From CAJQQK01 sp965224225 (lineage in GTDB: Bacteria; Pseudomonadota; Alphaproteobacteria; Rhizobiales; Hyphomicrobiaceae): a stretch of DNA of 64,000 nucleotides. The notes beneath the pieces were generated by a model. It ran no database searches and was not told the origin of the DNA. It saw nothing but the letters and a program-made list of their open reading frames with translations. A program made the translations under genes and the position numbers. The stretch lies in contig CBDCZF010000020.1 of assembly GCA_965224225.1 (NCBI GenBank), positions 1 through 64,000 of the forward strand, given 5' to 3'. Below are positions 54,368 to 63,069 of this stretch, piece by piece; position 1 is the first letter of the stretch, and each line of letters starts with the position of its first letter.

Positions 54368-54888
54368 CTTGGCCGCCGGTCGACGAAATCAAGATCACCG
54401 AAGGCTATTGGCCCGGCGCGATCAGCCAGATCGTAGCGTTGCATCTCGCCTACTATGAGCCGGAGTGGGGCTTCGGGCGCCAATTCGAATGCATGGTGGC
54501 AGGCGATCTGGCCAGGTTTCTAGAGCGTTACGATTCCAAGAACGACCTTCTGCTTTGCGCACAAGGCGCCGATGGCACTCTCATCGGATCGGTCACCATC
54601 GACGGAATTGGCGCACGCGCCGGGCCTGGCGCACATCTGCGCTGGTTCATCGTGGCTGAAAGCGCGCGCGGCACCGGTCTCGGCAAACGTCTGCTTGCAA
54701 CGGCCGTCGCTTTTTGCGATCTCCAGGCCTATGAAAAGATCTATCTAACGACCTTCGCCGGCCTCGATGCCGCCCGCCATCTCTATGAAAACGCCGGCTT
54801 TACGCTGGTCTCGGAAATGCCCGGCGATGCCTGGCACGGCAGCGTCGGCGAACAGCGCTTCGAACGATTGAGCCGAATTGGCGATTGA
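54364..54888 (+). CDS. GNAT family N-acetyltransferase
   Basis: 174 residues from ATG 54364. GYWPGAISQIVALHLAYYEP near the N-terminus, the core strand HLRWFIVAESARGTGLGKRL with the acetyl-CoA pyrophosphate loop (RGTGLG), and YLTTFAGLDAARHLYENAGF identify a GNAT fold. This subtype is also found fused to MarR regulators. The acceptor is unknown. Confidence 0.87.
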   Translation: MTWPPVDEIKITEGYWPGAISQIVALHLAYYEPEWGFGRQFECMVAGDLARFLERYDSKNDLLLCAQGADGTLIGSVTIDGIGARAGPGAHLRWFIVAESARGTGLGKRLLATAVAFCDLQAYEKIYLTTFAGLDAARHLYENAGFTLVSEMPGDAWHGSVGEQRFERLSRIGD

Positions 54889-54975
54889 CCTGCTTGACCG
54901 CCAACCGGCGCCGCGCGATCCTCCGGCATGGAGAACGCTTGCCATCGGGCGGCCTCATCACGATAGGGCACCAAC

Positions 54976-55698
54976 ATGAGCCTTTCCGACATTCGCGCGC
55001 TGACCTTCGATACCGGCGGAACCATTCTCGATTGGCACACCGGCTTTTCGACCGTGCTCGCTGAAACGGGAGCACGCCACGGCCTCGAGCGAAACTGGCA
55101 CGACATCACCAATGATCTCAGACGCCGGTCGCTGGGCAAAATGCTGAACCTCGGTGAGCACGAGCCGCCCGCCTACAATTTCGACGGCGCGCATCGCGCC
55201 GCCCTCGAGGAGTTGATCGCCGAGCACGGCCTCGAAGCTTTCACCGAGGCCGAGCGTCATGCCATCGCCTACGAGGCACCGCACAACTTCACTTGCTGGC
55301 CCGATTTCCCTGCCGTGCTGCCGAAGTTGCGCACAAAGTTCATGTGCGCTTCGTTCACGATTCTGAGTTTCAGGATCATCATGGACACCGCGCGGCGCAA
55401 CGGGCTGTCGTGGGATGCGGTGTTCTCGTGCGAGGCAATCGGAAAGTACAAAGTATTGCCCGCGGCTTATCAGACTGTCGCCCGCTTTCTGCAGCTCGAT
55501 CCCGCCCAATGCTGCATGGTTGCCTGCCACAATTTCGATCTCGATGCGGCCAAGGCCCAAGGTTACAGAACGGCGTTCGTGCGCCGCCCGCGGGAATGGG
55601 GCAACGCCTCGCCGCCGGACCCCGAGCCCAACCCCATCCACGACATCGTCGTCGATGATTTCCCGGCGCTGGCACGTGCACTCGGCGTTGCCGCCTGA
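54976..55698 (+). CDS. HAD superfamily hydrolase, haloacid dehalogenase type II-like
   Basis: 240 residues. Motif I with the nucleophile Asp is ALTFDTGGTILDWHTG. Motif II lies in MCASFTILSF, the Lys motif in EAIGKYKVLPAAYQTVARFL, and the last acidic motif region in MVACHNFDLDAAKAQGYRTA. The cap and length suit 2-haloacid dehalogenases, but DTGGT in place of DAYGT and the absence of the usual SNG triad make phosphatase activity equally possible. Confidence 0.82.
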   Translation: MSLSDIRALTFDTGGTILDWHTGFSTVLAETGARHGLERNWHDITNDLRRRSLGKMLNLGEHEPPAYNFDGAHRAALEELIAEHGLEAFTEAERHAIAYEAPHNFTCWPDFPAVLPKLRTKFMCASFTILSFRIIMDTARRNGLSWDAVFSCEAIGKYKVLPAAYQTVARFLQLDPAQCCMVACHNFDLDAAKAQGYRTAFVRRPREWGNASPPDPEPNPIHDIVVDDFPALARALGVAA

Positions 55699-55953
55699 GG
55701 CACGTTGCGCCGATCGCGACAGCGATTTGACACATTGCATTGGCATTCTTTCCGGCCGGGGGAACTCATTGATTGGGCTGGTAACACCCCGGACTGCGGT
55801 GTACGCTGGCATTCTGAAATCTTGTATGCGGCGGATTTCGGCTGGCGGATGTTGGCATTTTTTGCTGACCAGAATAGACCGTAGCGCCGTAATTTATCGA
55901 GTTTCAGACAACGGTTGATAACGCCTGAATTTCGTACGACCAGGAGGTAGGAC

Positions 55954-56388
55954 ATGACGACGACGATACGCGATATCCTCAAGGTCAAGGGCAACAAGGT
56001 CCATCACGTGGCCCCGGACGCGACCGTGTACAAGGCGCTCGGTGTAATGGAAGAATGCAACGTCGGCGCGCTGGTCGTGATGGAAGACAAGAAGCTTGTC
56101 GGCATCGTCTCGGAGCGCGACTACGCGCGCAAAGTCATCCTCAAGGGGCGGGCGTCGGCCGAGACCAAGGTCGCCGACATCATGTCGACCAGCGTATTGT
56201 GTGCCCGCCCGGAACAGACCGTCGAAGAATGCATGAGCATGATGACGGCGAAGGCCATTCGACATCTGCCCGTCCTCGATCAAAAGGAAGTCATCGGCAT
56301 CGTATCGATCGGCGATTTGGTCAAGGCGATCATCGGCGAGCAGCAGTTCGTTATCGAACAACTCGAACATTACATCCACGGTCACTGA
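55954..56388 (+). CDS. Tandem CBS domain protein
   Basis: 144 residues made of two CBS repeats: VHHVAPDATVYKALGVMEEC with GALVVMEDKKLVGIVSERDY, then VLCARPEQTVEECMSMMTAK with IRHLPVLDQKEVIGIVSIGD. Such stand-alone pairs bind adenine nucleotides and act as energy sensors. The ATG follows AGGAGG at the usual distance. Confidence 0.9.
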   Translation: MTTTIRDILKVKGNKVHHVAPDATVYKALGVMEECNVGALVVMEDKKLVGIVSERDYARKVILKGRASAETKVADIMSTSVLCARPEQTVEECMSMMTAKAIRHLPVLDQKEVIGIVSIGDLVKAIIGEQQFVIEQLEHYIHGH

Positions 56389-56495
56389 TACGCTAACTGG
56401 TGGGAAAGTGCCGCGCTGGCGTCGATTGTCGGCGTAAGCAGGGCGATGCTTGTATGAGCTGTGTTGGAGCGGTGCTACTGGTGCGAGGGAATTGA

Positions 56496-57551
56496 ATGGC
56501 GCGGTCGCGGTCCCACCCGAAGAGTGTCTTTGGCTTGTTGCTTGGCCAGGTGCCGGCCGGCATTCTGACGGCGACCGTCACCATCCTGGCGGCAGGCAGC
56601 GCACACGCGACGACCGAGATAAAACCGTCGGAAATGCATCTCCTTCCACCGGCGCCTGAACCAAGGCCCGCGGCCCGGGTCGACCCGCGCGAAAAGATCC
56701 CGGCCAAGAAATTGTTCGGGCGCCAGCGCACTGCGGCACCCTTGCGACCTGCAGCGATCGGCTTCTACAGCCGCGGCTGCCTCGCCGGCGGCGAAGCGCT
56801 CGAAATCGACGGCCCCGCCTGGCAGGCGATGCGCCTGTCGCGCAACCGCAACTGGGGGCACCCCTTCCTCGTCAGGACGGTGCGGCGTCTGGCCGTCGAG
56901 GCACGCGGTCATGACGGCTGGCCGGGTCTGCTGGTCGGTGACATGGCACAACCGCGCGGCGGTCCGATGCTGACCGGCCACCGCAGCCACCAGATCGGCC
57001 TCGACGCCGACATCTGGTTTACACCGATGCCTGCCCGCCGTCTCACACGCCGCGAGCGCGAACGCCTCTCGGCAACATCGATGCTCGGAACCGACAAGCT
57101 CTCGGTCAACAAAAAGATCTGGTCGATGGCCCACGTCCGCCTGATCCGGCGCGCTGCGTCCTATCGCCGGGTCGAACGCATTCTCGTTCACCCGGCAATC
57201 AAGAAGGCGCTGTGCGAAGGTGCCGACAAACTCGGCGGCAATCGCAGCTGGCTCGCCAAGGTGCGGCCATACTGGGGACATCACTACCACTTCCATCTAC
57301 GCATCGGCTGTCCTCAGGGATCGGCCGGTTGTAAGCCGCAGAAACCCGTGACCGGCACCGATGGCTGTGACAAGGAACTGGCCTACTGGTACCGCTTGCT
57401 CACGCGGCCTAAACCCAAGTATCGTCGGCCACGCATCAAGCGCAAACCGAAGCCGCCGATCGTGCTTGCCAGCCTGCCGGCTCAGTGTCGCTCCGTACTT
57501 GACGCCGCCGCGCCAATACCGCCGCGCCCCGTGCCCGTCAGGCGCCGCTGA
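56496..57551 (+). CDS. mepA: Penicillin-insensitive murein endopeptidase
   Basis: 351 residues. A signal-like N-terminus (LLLGQVPAGILTATVTILAAG SAHA) targets it to the periplasm. Zinc-site motifs are GPMLTGHRSHQIGLDADIWF near residue 160 and WGHHYHFHLRIGCPQGSAGC near residue 260. This LAS-family enzyme cuts D-Ala-meso-DAP cross-links. The C-terminal 50 residues are basic and proline-rich (RPKPKYRRPRIKRKPKPP). Confidence 0.93.
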   Translation: MARSRSHPKSVFGLLLGQVPAGILTATVTILAAGSAHATTEIKPSEMHLLPPAPEPRPAARVDPREKIPAKKLFGRQRTAAPLRPAAIGFYSRGCLAGGEALEIDGPAWQAMRLSRNRNWGHPFLVRTVRRLAVEARGHDGWPGLLVGDMAQPRGGPMLTGHRSHQIGLDADIWFTPMPARRLTRRERERLSATSMLGTDKLSVNKKIWSMAHVRLIRRAASYRRVERILVHPAIKKALCEGADKLGGNRSWLAKVRPYWGHHYHFHLRIGCPQGSAGCKPQKPVTGTDGCDKELAYWYRLLTRPKPKYRRPRIKRKPKPPIVLASLPAQCRSVLDAAAPIPPRPVPVRRR

Positions 57552-57753
57552 GCCGCCCCGTTCCATCGACTGCCAGAGTGCCCGATTGCTGACAAATCGC
57601 AGCAAACTGTACCTGCTCGATCAACGGAACCCAGATCTCTTTCAAGTACTAATCAAGGTCACCGCCCCGTGCCCAAACGCGGTCGCGGGATCAACGTCAA
57701 ATTGTCTCGGAACCGTCAACTTCACCGCAATATTTTCGGCAAGCAAATCCAGA

Positions 57754-58290
57754 ATGAGTACGACAAGCGTAATTGGCAAACTATTGCGTCCCGACAGAGC
57801 CGCATTGTGGCTGACGGCTTCGGCCTTGGCAGTCGCCGGCTGTTCGAAGACGAGCGATCGTGAACTTGGCTATTCACCGCGCATGGTCGAATACGGCAAG
57901 CCGGTGCCGCGTGGCGGCGGCCGCTACAAGCTCGGCGCGCCCTACAAGATCAACGGCGTCGTCTACGTTCCGCGAGAAGAGCCGGGATATGACAAGGTCG
58001 GCACCGCCTCCTGGTACGGCCGGGATTTCCACGGCCGCCTGACCGCCAACGGCGAAGTCTACGACATGGAGGCGCTGTCGGCCGCGCACCCAACGTTGCC
58101 GCTGCCCTCCCTCGTGCGTGTGACTAATCTTGAGACCGGCCGCTCGGCAGTCCTGCGCCTCAATGACCGGGGTCCGTTCAAGAAAGGTCGGATCATCGAT
58201 CTTTCATACCGTGCCGCCCAGGAGCTTGGCATGGCCCGCCAGGGCACCGCCCAAGTGCGCGTGCAGTATCTCGGCCCAGCACCGCTTTGA
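57754..58290 (+). CDS. rlpA: RlpA-like septal ring lytic transglycosylase lipoprotein
   Basis: 178 residues from ATG 57754. The lipobox is ALAVAGCSK. The double-psi barrel follows: GYDKVGTASWYGRDFHGRLT then ANGEVYDMEALSAAHPTLPL, the catalytic Asp region LRLNDRGPFKKGRIIDLSY and AAQELGMARQGTAQVRVQYL. The SPOR domain of full-length RlpA is absent, so this is a short form. Confidence 0.9.
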   Translation: MSTTSVIGKLLRPDRAALWLTASALAVAGCSKTSDRELGYSPRMVEYGKPVPRGGGRYKLGAPYKINGVVYVPREEPGYDKVGTASWYGRDFHGRLTANGEVYDMEALSAAHPTLPLPSLVRVTNLETGRSAVLRLNDRGPFKKGRIIDLSYRAAQELGMARQGTAQVRVQYLGPAPL

Positions 58291-58392
58291 CGCTACCGCA
58301 CAAAAGCTGTAATCCAGCGCCATCCAGACAGATTTCGGTGCCAGGCTCCGGCCTTGGCACCGCTCGTGACCTTGGAGGCGTTGGAGAGCCAG

Positions 58393-59088
58393 ATGAAAAA
58401 AGTCTTTGCAAATGCAGCTGAAGCGTTGGATGGCGCGCTGCATGACGGCATGCTGATTGCGGCCGGCGGTTTCGGGCTATGCGGTATTCCGGAGAACCTG
58501 ATCACGGCAATCCGCGATTCCGGCGTCAAGAACCTGACGATCGCCTCCAACAACGCCGGTGTCGATGACTTCGGGCTCGGCCTGTTGCTGCAGACCCGGC
58601 AGGTCAAGAAAATGATCTCATCCTACGTCGGCGAGAACGACGAATTCATGCGCCAGTATTTGGCCGGCGATCTCGAGATCGAGTTCAACCCGCAAGGCAC
58701 ACTGGCCGAGCGCATGCGTGCCGGCGGTGCCGGTATCGCAGGCTTTTATACCCGCACCGGCGTCGGCACGATGATCGCCGAGGGCAAGGAGCACAAGGAT
58801 TTCAACGGCCAGACCTACATCCTCGAGGAAGGCATTTTTGCCGACCTTTCGATCGTCAAGGCCTGGAAAGGCGATGAAGCCGGCAACCTGATCTACCGGA
58901 AGACGGCGCGCAACTTTAATCCCAACGCGGCAACCTGCGGCAAGATCTGCGTCGCCGAGGTCGAGGAACTGCTGCCGATCGGCTCCCTCGATCCGGACAT
59001 GATCCATACCCCCGGCATCTTCGTGAACCGGATCTTCGAAGGCCAGCACGAAAAGCGCATCGAGCAGCGCACCATCCGCGCGGCCTGA
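58393..59088 (+). CDS. scoA: 3-oxoacid CoA-transferase subunit A
   Basis: 231 residues from ATG 58393. Motifs are AAGGFGLCGIPENLITAIRD, IASNNAGVDDFGLGLLLQTR, EFNPQGTLAERMRAGGAGIA and FYTRTGVGTMIAEGKE, all typical of the alpha subunit of succinyl-CoA:3-ketoacid CoA-transferase. Together with the next gene it activates acetoacetate with CoA from succinyl-CoA. Confidence 0.94.
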   Translation: MKKVFANAAEALDGALHDGMLIAAGGFGLCGIPENLITAIRDSGVKNLTIASNNAGVDDFGLGLLLQTRQVKKMISSYVGENDEFMRQYLAGDLEIEFNPQGTLAERMRAGGAGIAGFYTRTGVGTMIAEGKEHKDFNGQTYILEEGIFADLSIVKAWKGDEAGNLIYRKTARNFNPNAATCGKICVAEVEELLPIGSLDPDMIHTPGIFVNRIFEGQHEKRIEQRTIRAA

Positions 59089-59158
59089 AGCCTAAACATT
59101 CGTTCGATCCAATCAACGCCGCGCGCCGACAGCTGCGGCAACTCACGAGGAAGAAATC

Positions 59159-59791
59159 ATGGCAGGCTGGGACCGCAACCAGATGGCGGCACGCGCCGCT
59201 CAGGAACTCGAAGACGGCATGTACGTCAATCTCGGCATCGGCATTCCGACGCTGGTCTCCAACTACATTCCCGAAGGCGTCGACGTCACATTGCAGTCGG
59301 AAAACGGCATGCTCGGCATGGGGCCGTTCCCGACCGAGGACGAAATCGATGCCGACCTGATCAACGCCGGCAAGCAGACCATCACGGAACTCGACCGGAC
59401 GTCGTATTTCGCCTCAGCCGACAGCTTCGCCATGATCCGCGGCGGCCACATTGCGCTTTCAATTCTCGGCGCTATGGAGGTTTCCGAGACCGGTGATCTG
59501 GCCAACTGGATGATCCCCGGCAAGCTGGTCAAGGGCATGGGTGGCGCCATGGACCTCGTTGCAGGCGTCGGCAAGGTCGTCGTAATCATGGATCACACCA
59601 ACAAGAAGGGCGAATCGAAGCTCCTGAAATCCTGCACCCTACCGCTGACCGGCACCAAGGTCGTCAACCGCATCATCACGAACCTTGGCGTGTTTGACGT
59701 CGTCGACGGCGGCATCAAAGTCGTCGAACTTGCTAACGGTGTGACGATGGGCGATGTCGAGACAGCAACCGAGGCAAAACTGGTTGCCTGA
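59159..59791 (+). CDS. scoB: 3-oxoacid CoA-transferase subunit B
   Basis: 210 residues. The catalytic Glu lies in LQSENGMLGMGPFP. Other conserved parts are YVNLGIGIPTLVSNYIPEGV, SFAMIRGGHIALSILGAMEV and PLTGTKVVNRIITNLGVFDV. It is 70 bases downstream of subunit A and forms the heteromer with it. Confidence 0.95.
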   Translation: MAGWDRNQMAARAAQELEDGMYVNLGIGIPTLVSNYIPEGVDVTLQSENGMLGMGPFPTEDEIDADLINAGKQTITELDRTSYFASADSFAMIRGGHIALSILGAMEVSETGDLANWMIPGKLVKGMGGAMDLVAGVGKVVVIMDHTNKKGESKLLKSCTLPLTGTKVVNRIITNLGVFDVVDGGIKVVELANGVTMGDVETATEAKLVA

Positions 59792-59893
59792 TCGCTGCGG
59801 AGCGCGACCTGAGAATTCTCGCGCGATCCGATGAGCTGAGCCGATCGGCAGATTGGCTCGGGCTGGTCAGCGTAGCCTGAACTGCATAATTTT

Positions 59894-60637
59894 ATGAAGA
59901 TATCCGAAAAGCATGAGGAGTTTCTTGCGGGCCGTCTGTCAGCGGATGCTGAGTTGGACGCTGACGGACTTGCTGAGTTGGGCGTCAGGCCGGACATCTT
60001 TCTGAATGGTGCATTTTTCGAATCCGGCATACGCATGAGTTCGCCTATCGTACCCAACCAACCGCCTGTATTTTACGGCGCACATAGCTACATGAACGAC
60101 GGCGGATACGTTCGGGGCAATGTTTTCATCGGACGCTATTGTAGTATCGGCAGACGGTGCACCATAGCGGCGGGCTTGCACTGGACCACCGGCATATCGA
60201 CGTTTCCTGCCCTGTCCGGTGGCTCAGCAGCCACGAACTATAACCAGGCGGATCTTGAAGCCATGGCGTTTGCTCAAGAAAAGTCTTCGCACACGACTAT
60301 TTTCAACGATGTTTGGATTGGTGACGGTGCGGTCATCATGACCGGTGTGACTGTCAACACGGGCGCTATTGTCGGGGCCAATGCAGTTGTGTCAAAAGAT
60401 GTTCCGCCCTACGCAATCGTCGGCGGCGTGCCTGCAAGAGTGCTTAAATACAGGTTCCCCGATACGGTAGTGCAATCACTGCTTGAGACCGAGTGGTGGG
60501 AAAACGACATCAAGACGCTATCTCAACATTCCTTGGGTAATGTCTTGAATTTCCTGAACACGTTTCAGCGGGGCGAAGGCGGTATCCGCGGGGACAACTT
60601 TGCCACCTACAAGGTTGCAAGCATAATAGCTGCCTAA
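59894..60637 (+). CDS. Hexapeptide-repeat O-acetyltransferase (CatB/LbetaH type)
   Basis: 247 residues. A left-handed beta-helix carries repeats such as FIGRYCSIGRRCTIAAGLHW, VWIGDGAVIMTGVTVNTGAI and VGANAVVSKDVPPYAIVGGV with PARVLKYRF at its end, the pattern of xenobiotic and sugar acetyltransferases. The catalytic His is probably that in GLHWTTG. Base composition is slightly less GC-rich than neighbours. Substrate unknown. Confidence 0.85.
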   Translation: MKISEKHEEFLAGRLSADAELDADGLAELGVRPDIFLNGAFFESGIRMSSPIVPNQPPVFYGAHSYMNDGGYVRGNVFIGRYCSIGRRCTIAAGLHWTTGISTFPALSGGSAATNYNQADLEAMAFAQEKSSHTTIFNDVWIGDGAVIMTGVTVNTGAIVGANAVVSKDVPPYAIVGGVPARVLKYRFPDTVVQSLLETEWWENDIKTLSQHSLGNVLNFLNTFQRGEGGIRGDNFATYKVASIIAA

Positions 60638-61020
60638 CCATCAACCTCAACTCAAAGGCTCTCTGATCCGGTGCCAGCAACTTTCAGAAGCCATCGCGGA
60701 ACGACTATCAGATCAAGTATCATGCGCTCTCCGACCAAATTGATTTTCCACTGCCAAACATCGTTCAGTGCGAGTTTTGCGACACATCAGGCTCGCATGC
60801 GCGTCCAGCGTGTGTAACAATCAGACACAATAAGACATGACACAGGCTGAGCGGTCGAAATTGCAACACACAAGCTCTTTCTTGCTCATTCCTGGTCGAA
60901 GCGTTAAAAATATGTGAGTCGGGCGTGTTTGCCCGGGACGGGTAGCTGGGGTTTGGTCGCCGACGGTGCGCGTAAGTGCCGGGTACCGCGTTAACCGGCA
61001 CGAGGGACATAGAGCTAGGT
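60638..61020. other. Intergenic stretch without recognisable gene
   Basis: About 380 bases, somewhat AT-richer around 60715-60760 and 60900-60915. I see no coding frame with family features and no strong repeat. It probably holds the promoter of the AsmA-like gene downstream. Confidence 0.4.
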
Positions 61021-62901
61021 ATGAAATCGAGCCGACTAAAGAGGCGTAGATTTGCAACTGGTTTGTTCATCGTATTCGGGCTGGCCGCGTTCGGCGTGTC
61101 CGCGCCGATCCTGTTCAACTTCTTCGGTGAGGAAATTCAGCTCGACGACATGGGCGTCGTTGCGGCTCCTCGTGACCAGTTCCTCATAACGCATCCAATA
61201 CATCTCGATCGCCAGACCGGGTCTTTCATTTCAGGTGGTAGGCTCGCCCTTGCCGTCGCCAAGGGCCAGGATACCACCGCTGAAAAGAGTGCAAAGCTTA
61301 TACAGTCCGGTAACGCAACCTTGTTGCTTAGCCACAGCGAGCTGTCGCTGGGCGCGACCGAGGCTGCGCCGACCATTGAAGGACCCGAGCCGCGTGCACC
61401 TTTGGTTCACGCATTACAGGAAGGATTGTTCAAGGCACTGGGCATTCGCCAAAGCACGATCCTTTTGCCCCTTCCGGACGGGCGCACGGAACGTCTTGTC
61501 GGCGTTGACGGCAAGTTAGTGTCGGCAAGCAACGGCTCGATCGATGCCAAGGGCGAAGGCTTGTGGCGCGGCCAGCGCGCTAAGTTCGAACTGACGGCGG
61601 CACCGGTCGACAAGAGTGGGCATTTGCCCTTCAAGTTGAAATTCGACGCAACCCTCCTGCACTTCGTGTTCGAGGGCACAATCGACATGGCCAACGGGCG
61701 TACGGCCGCTGGTCCGGCCAGCGTGCACATCAAGGACACCAAGCGCCTCGCACGATCTCTTGGCACGTCGTGGCCAATCGGCACATCGCTTCAGGACGTG
61801 AAAATCGCAGGCCCGCTGCGCTGGCAAGGATCGACGCTGGTCTTCGACAAGGCGCGCGTAACAGTGGGTGACAACAAAGCCCAAGGCACGGTCTCCGTCG
61901 AGACCGTCAAAGAGCGCGCAATGATCTCGAGCACGCTGGCGTTCGAGAAGTTGGACATTGCAGCCTATCTGCCGATCGGCGACGACAATCGTCCGAAGAC
62001 GGCCTGGCACTGGTGGAGCAACGTGGTCGCTACATTGGCCCAGCCGGCTGCTCCCCACATCGATGCCGATATACGCCTGTCGACCAAGACGCTGATGTCG
62101 GGCAGTCACAAGCTTGGCCCCGCAGCAGCCGCCATATCCTTGAGCGATGGTGTCCTCTCGGCTGATATTGCCGAGATCACGCTGGACAGCGGACGGGCGA
62201 CCGGACAGATCTCGGTCGACTTCAATCGCTACATCCCGAAACTTGCCCTGCGCGGCCGGCTCGAGGACATCGAGATGGACAAATGGCTCGACACGCTGAT
62301 CGGCCACCCGACGGTGTCCGGCAAGGGCCGTATCGTTGTGGATCTCTCATCGCAAGGCACAAGCATGCTCGAGATCGCCAGCGATCTCAGAGGTGAAATC
62401 GGTGCCGATCTCGCCGCGGGCGGCGCGGTTGCCTTGTCGGTCGCCGATCTTGATGCAACTAACCCCAAAAACAGGGCAAGAGCACCGAGCGAGATCGTTG
62501 CTCTGTCGAGCAAAGGCTCGACAGTGGTCAAAGAATTGAACCTGTCTTGTGACGTGCGCGACGGGGTGATGCAGATCCGTAAGGGTAATGCCAAACATGC
62601 AGCCGGCTCGCTACAGATGGCGGGCCAATATGATCTGGTCCGCAGGGACGTCGACGTGCGGTTACTCTCGTTGCTGAACGCACCTTCGTTCAAGGCGGCC
62701 GGTGCCGAGAGCGTGGCAAGCGCCGGATCGAGCTCTGCGCTGGCCGATACACCGACACCGAATGCAACGCTGGTTGTCGCAAAGACCGACCGGCACACGG
62801 GCCAGTTGGACGTCGAATTGCACCCGGTGGCCGGCGGCCTGCACGAGTTGCAGCGTCGCCTTGGCACGGCCCATCTCGACCGGCCGCGCCGCGGCTTTTG
62901 A
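61021..62901 (+). CDS. AsmA-like periplasmic protein
   Basis: 626 residues from ATG 61021. One N-terminal membrane span (ATGLFIVFGLAAFGVSAPIL) is followed by a long beta-rich periplasmic part with AsmA-type repeats (VTVGDNKAQGTVSVETVKER, LDSGRATGQISVDFN). The C-terminal region VSGKGRIVVDLSSQGTSMLE, LRGEIGADLAAGGAVALSVA and VVKELNLSCDVRDGVMQI matches the AsmA C-terminal domain. It is a second AsmA-class gene in the window. Confidence 0.8.
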   Translation: MKSSRLKRRRFATGLFIVFGLAAFGVSAPILFNFFGEEIQLDDMGVVAAPRDQFLITHPIHLDRQTGSFISGGRLALAVAKGQDTTAEKSAKLIQSGNATLLLSHSELSLGATEAAPTIEGPEPRAPLVHALQEGLFKALGIRQSTILLPLPDGRTERLVGVDGKLVSASNGSIDAKGEGLWRGQRAKFELTAAPVDKSGHLPFKLKFDATLLHFVFEGTIDMANGRTAAGPASVHIKDTKRLARSLGTSWPIGTSLQDVKIAGPLRWQGSTLVFDKARVTVGDNKAQGTVSVETVKERAMISSTLAFEKLDIAAYLPIGDDNRPKTAWHWWSNVVATLAQPAAPHIDADIRLSTKTLMSGSHKLGPAAAAISLSDGVLSADIAEITLDSGRATGQISVDFNRYIPKLALRGRLEDIEMDKWLDTLIGHPTVSGKGRIVVDLSSQGTSMLEIASDLRGEIGADLAAGGAVALSVADLDATNPKNRARAPSEIVALSSKGSTVVKELNLSCDVRDGVMQIRKGNAKHAAGSLQMAGQYDLVRRDVDVRLLSLLNAPSFKAAGAESVASAGSSSALADTPTPNATLVVAKTDRHTGQLDVELHPVAGGLHELQRRLGTAHLDRPRRGF

Positions 62902-63069
62902 CGCCGGCCCCGAATCATCCGCTGATGGCGGCGTATGATCGGCTGAACGGGTTCGCCACAACTTCCTCCAGACCGTTTGATACCGTTGGCATAACGATTG
63001 GCGATGACCGGCGATGTGCGGTCGAATTGCTGCGCATGAGTTTAGTTGAACATTGAACAGGGGGTCGAT

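Noticed and set aside
55699..55953. Overlapping frames between the HAD and CBS genes
   Set aside because: They are extensions of frames overlapping the HAD gene, without a start signal or motif.
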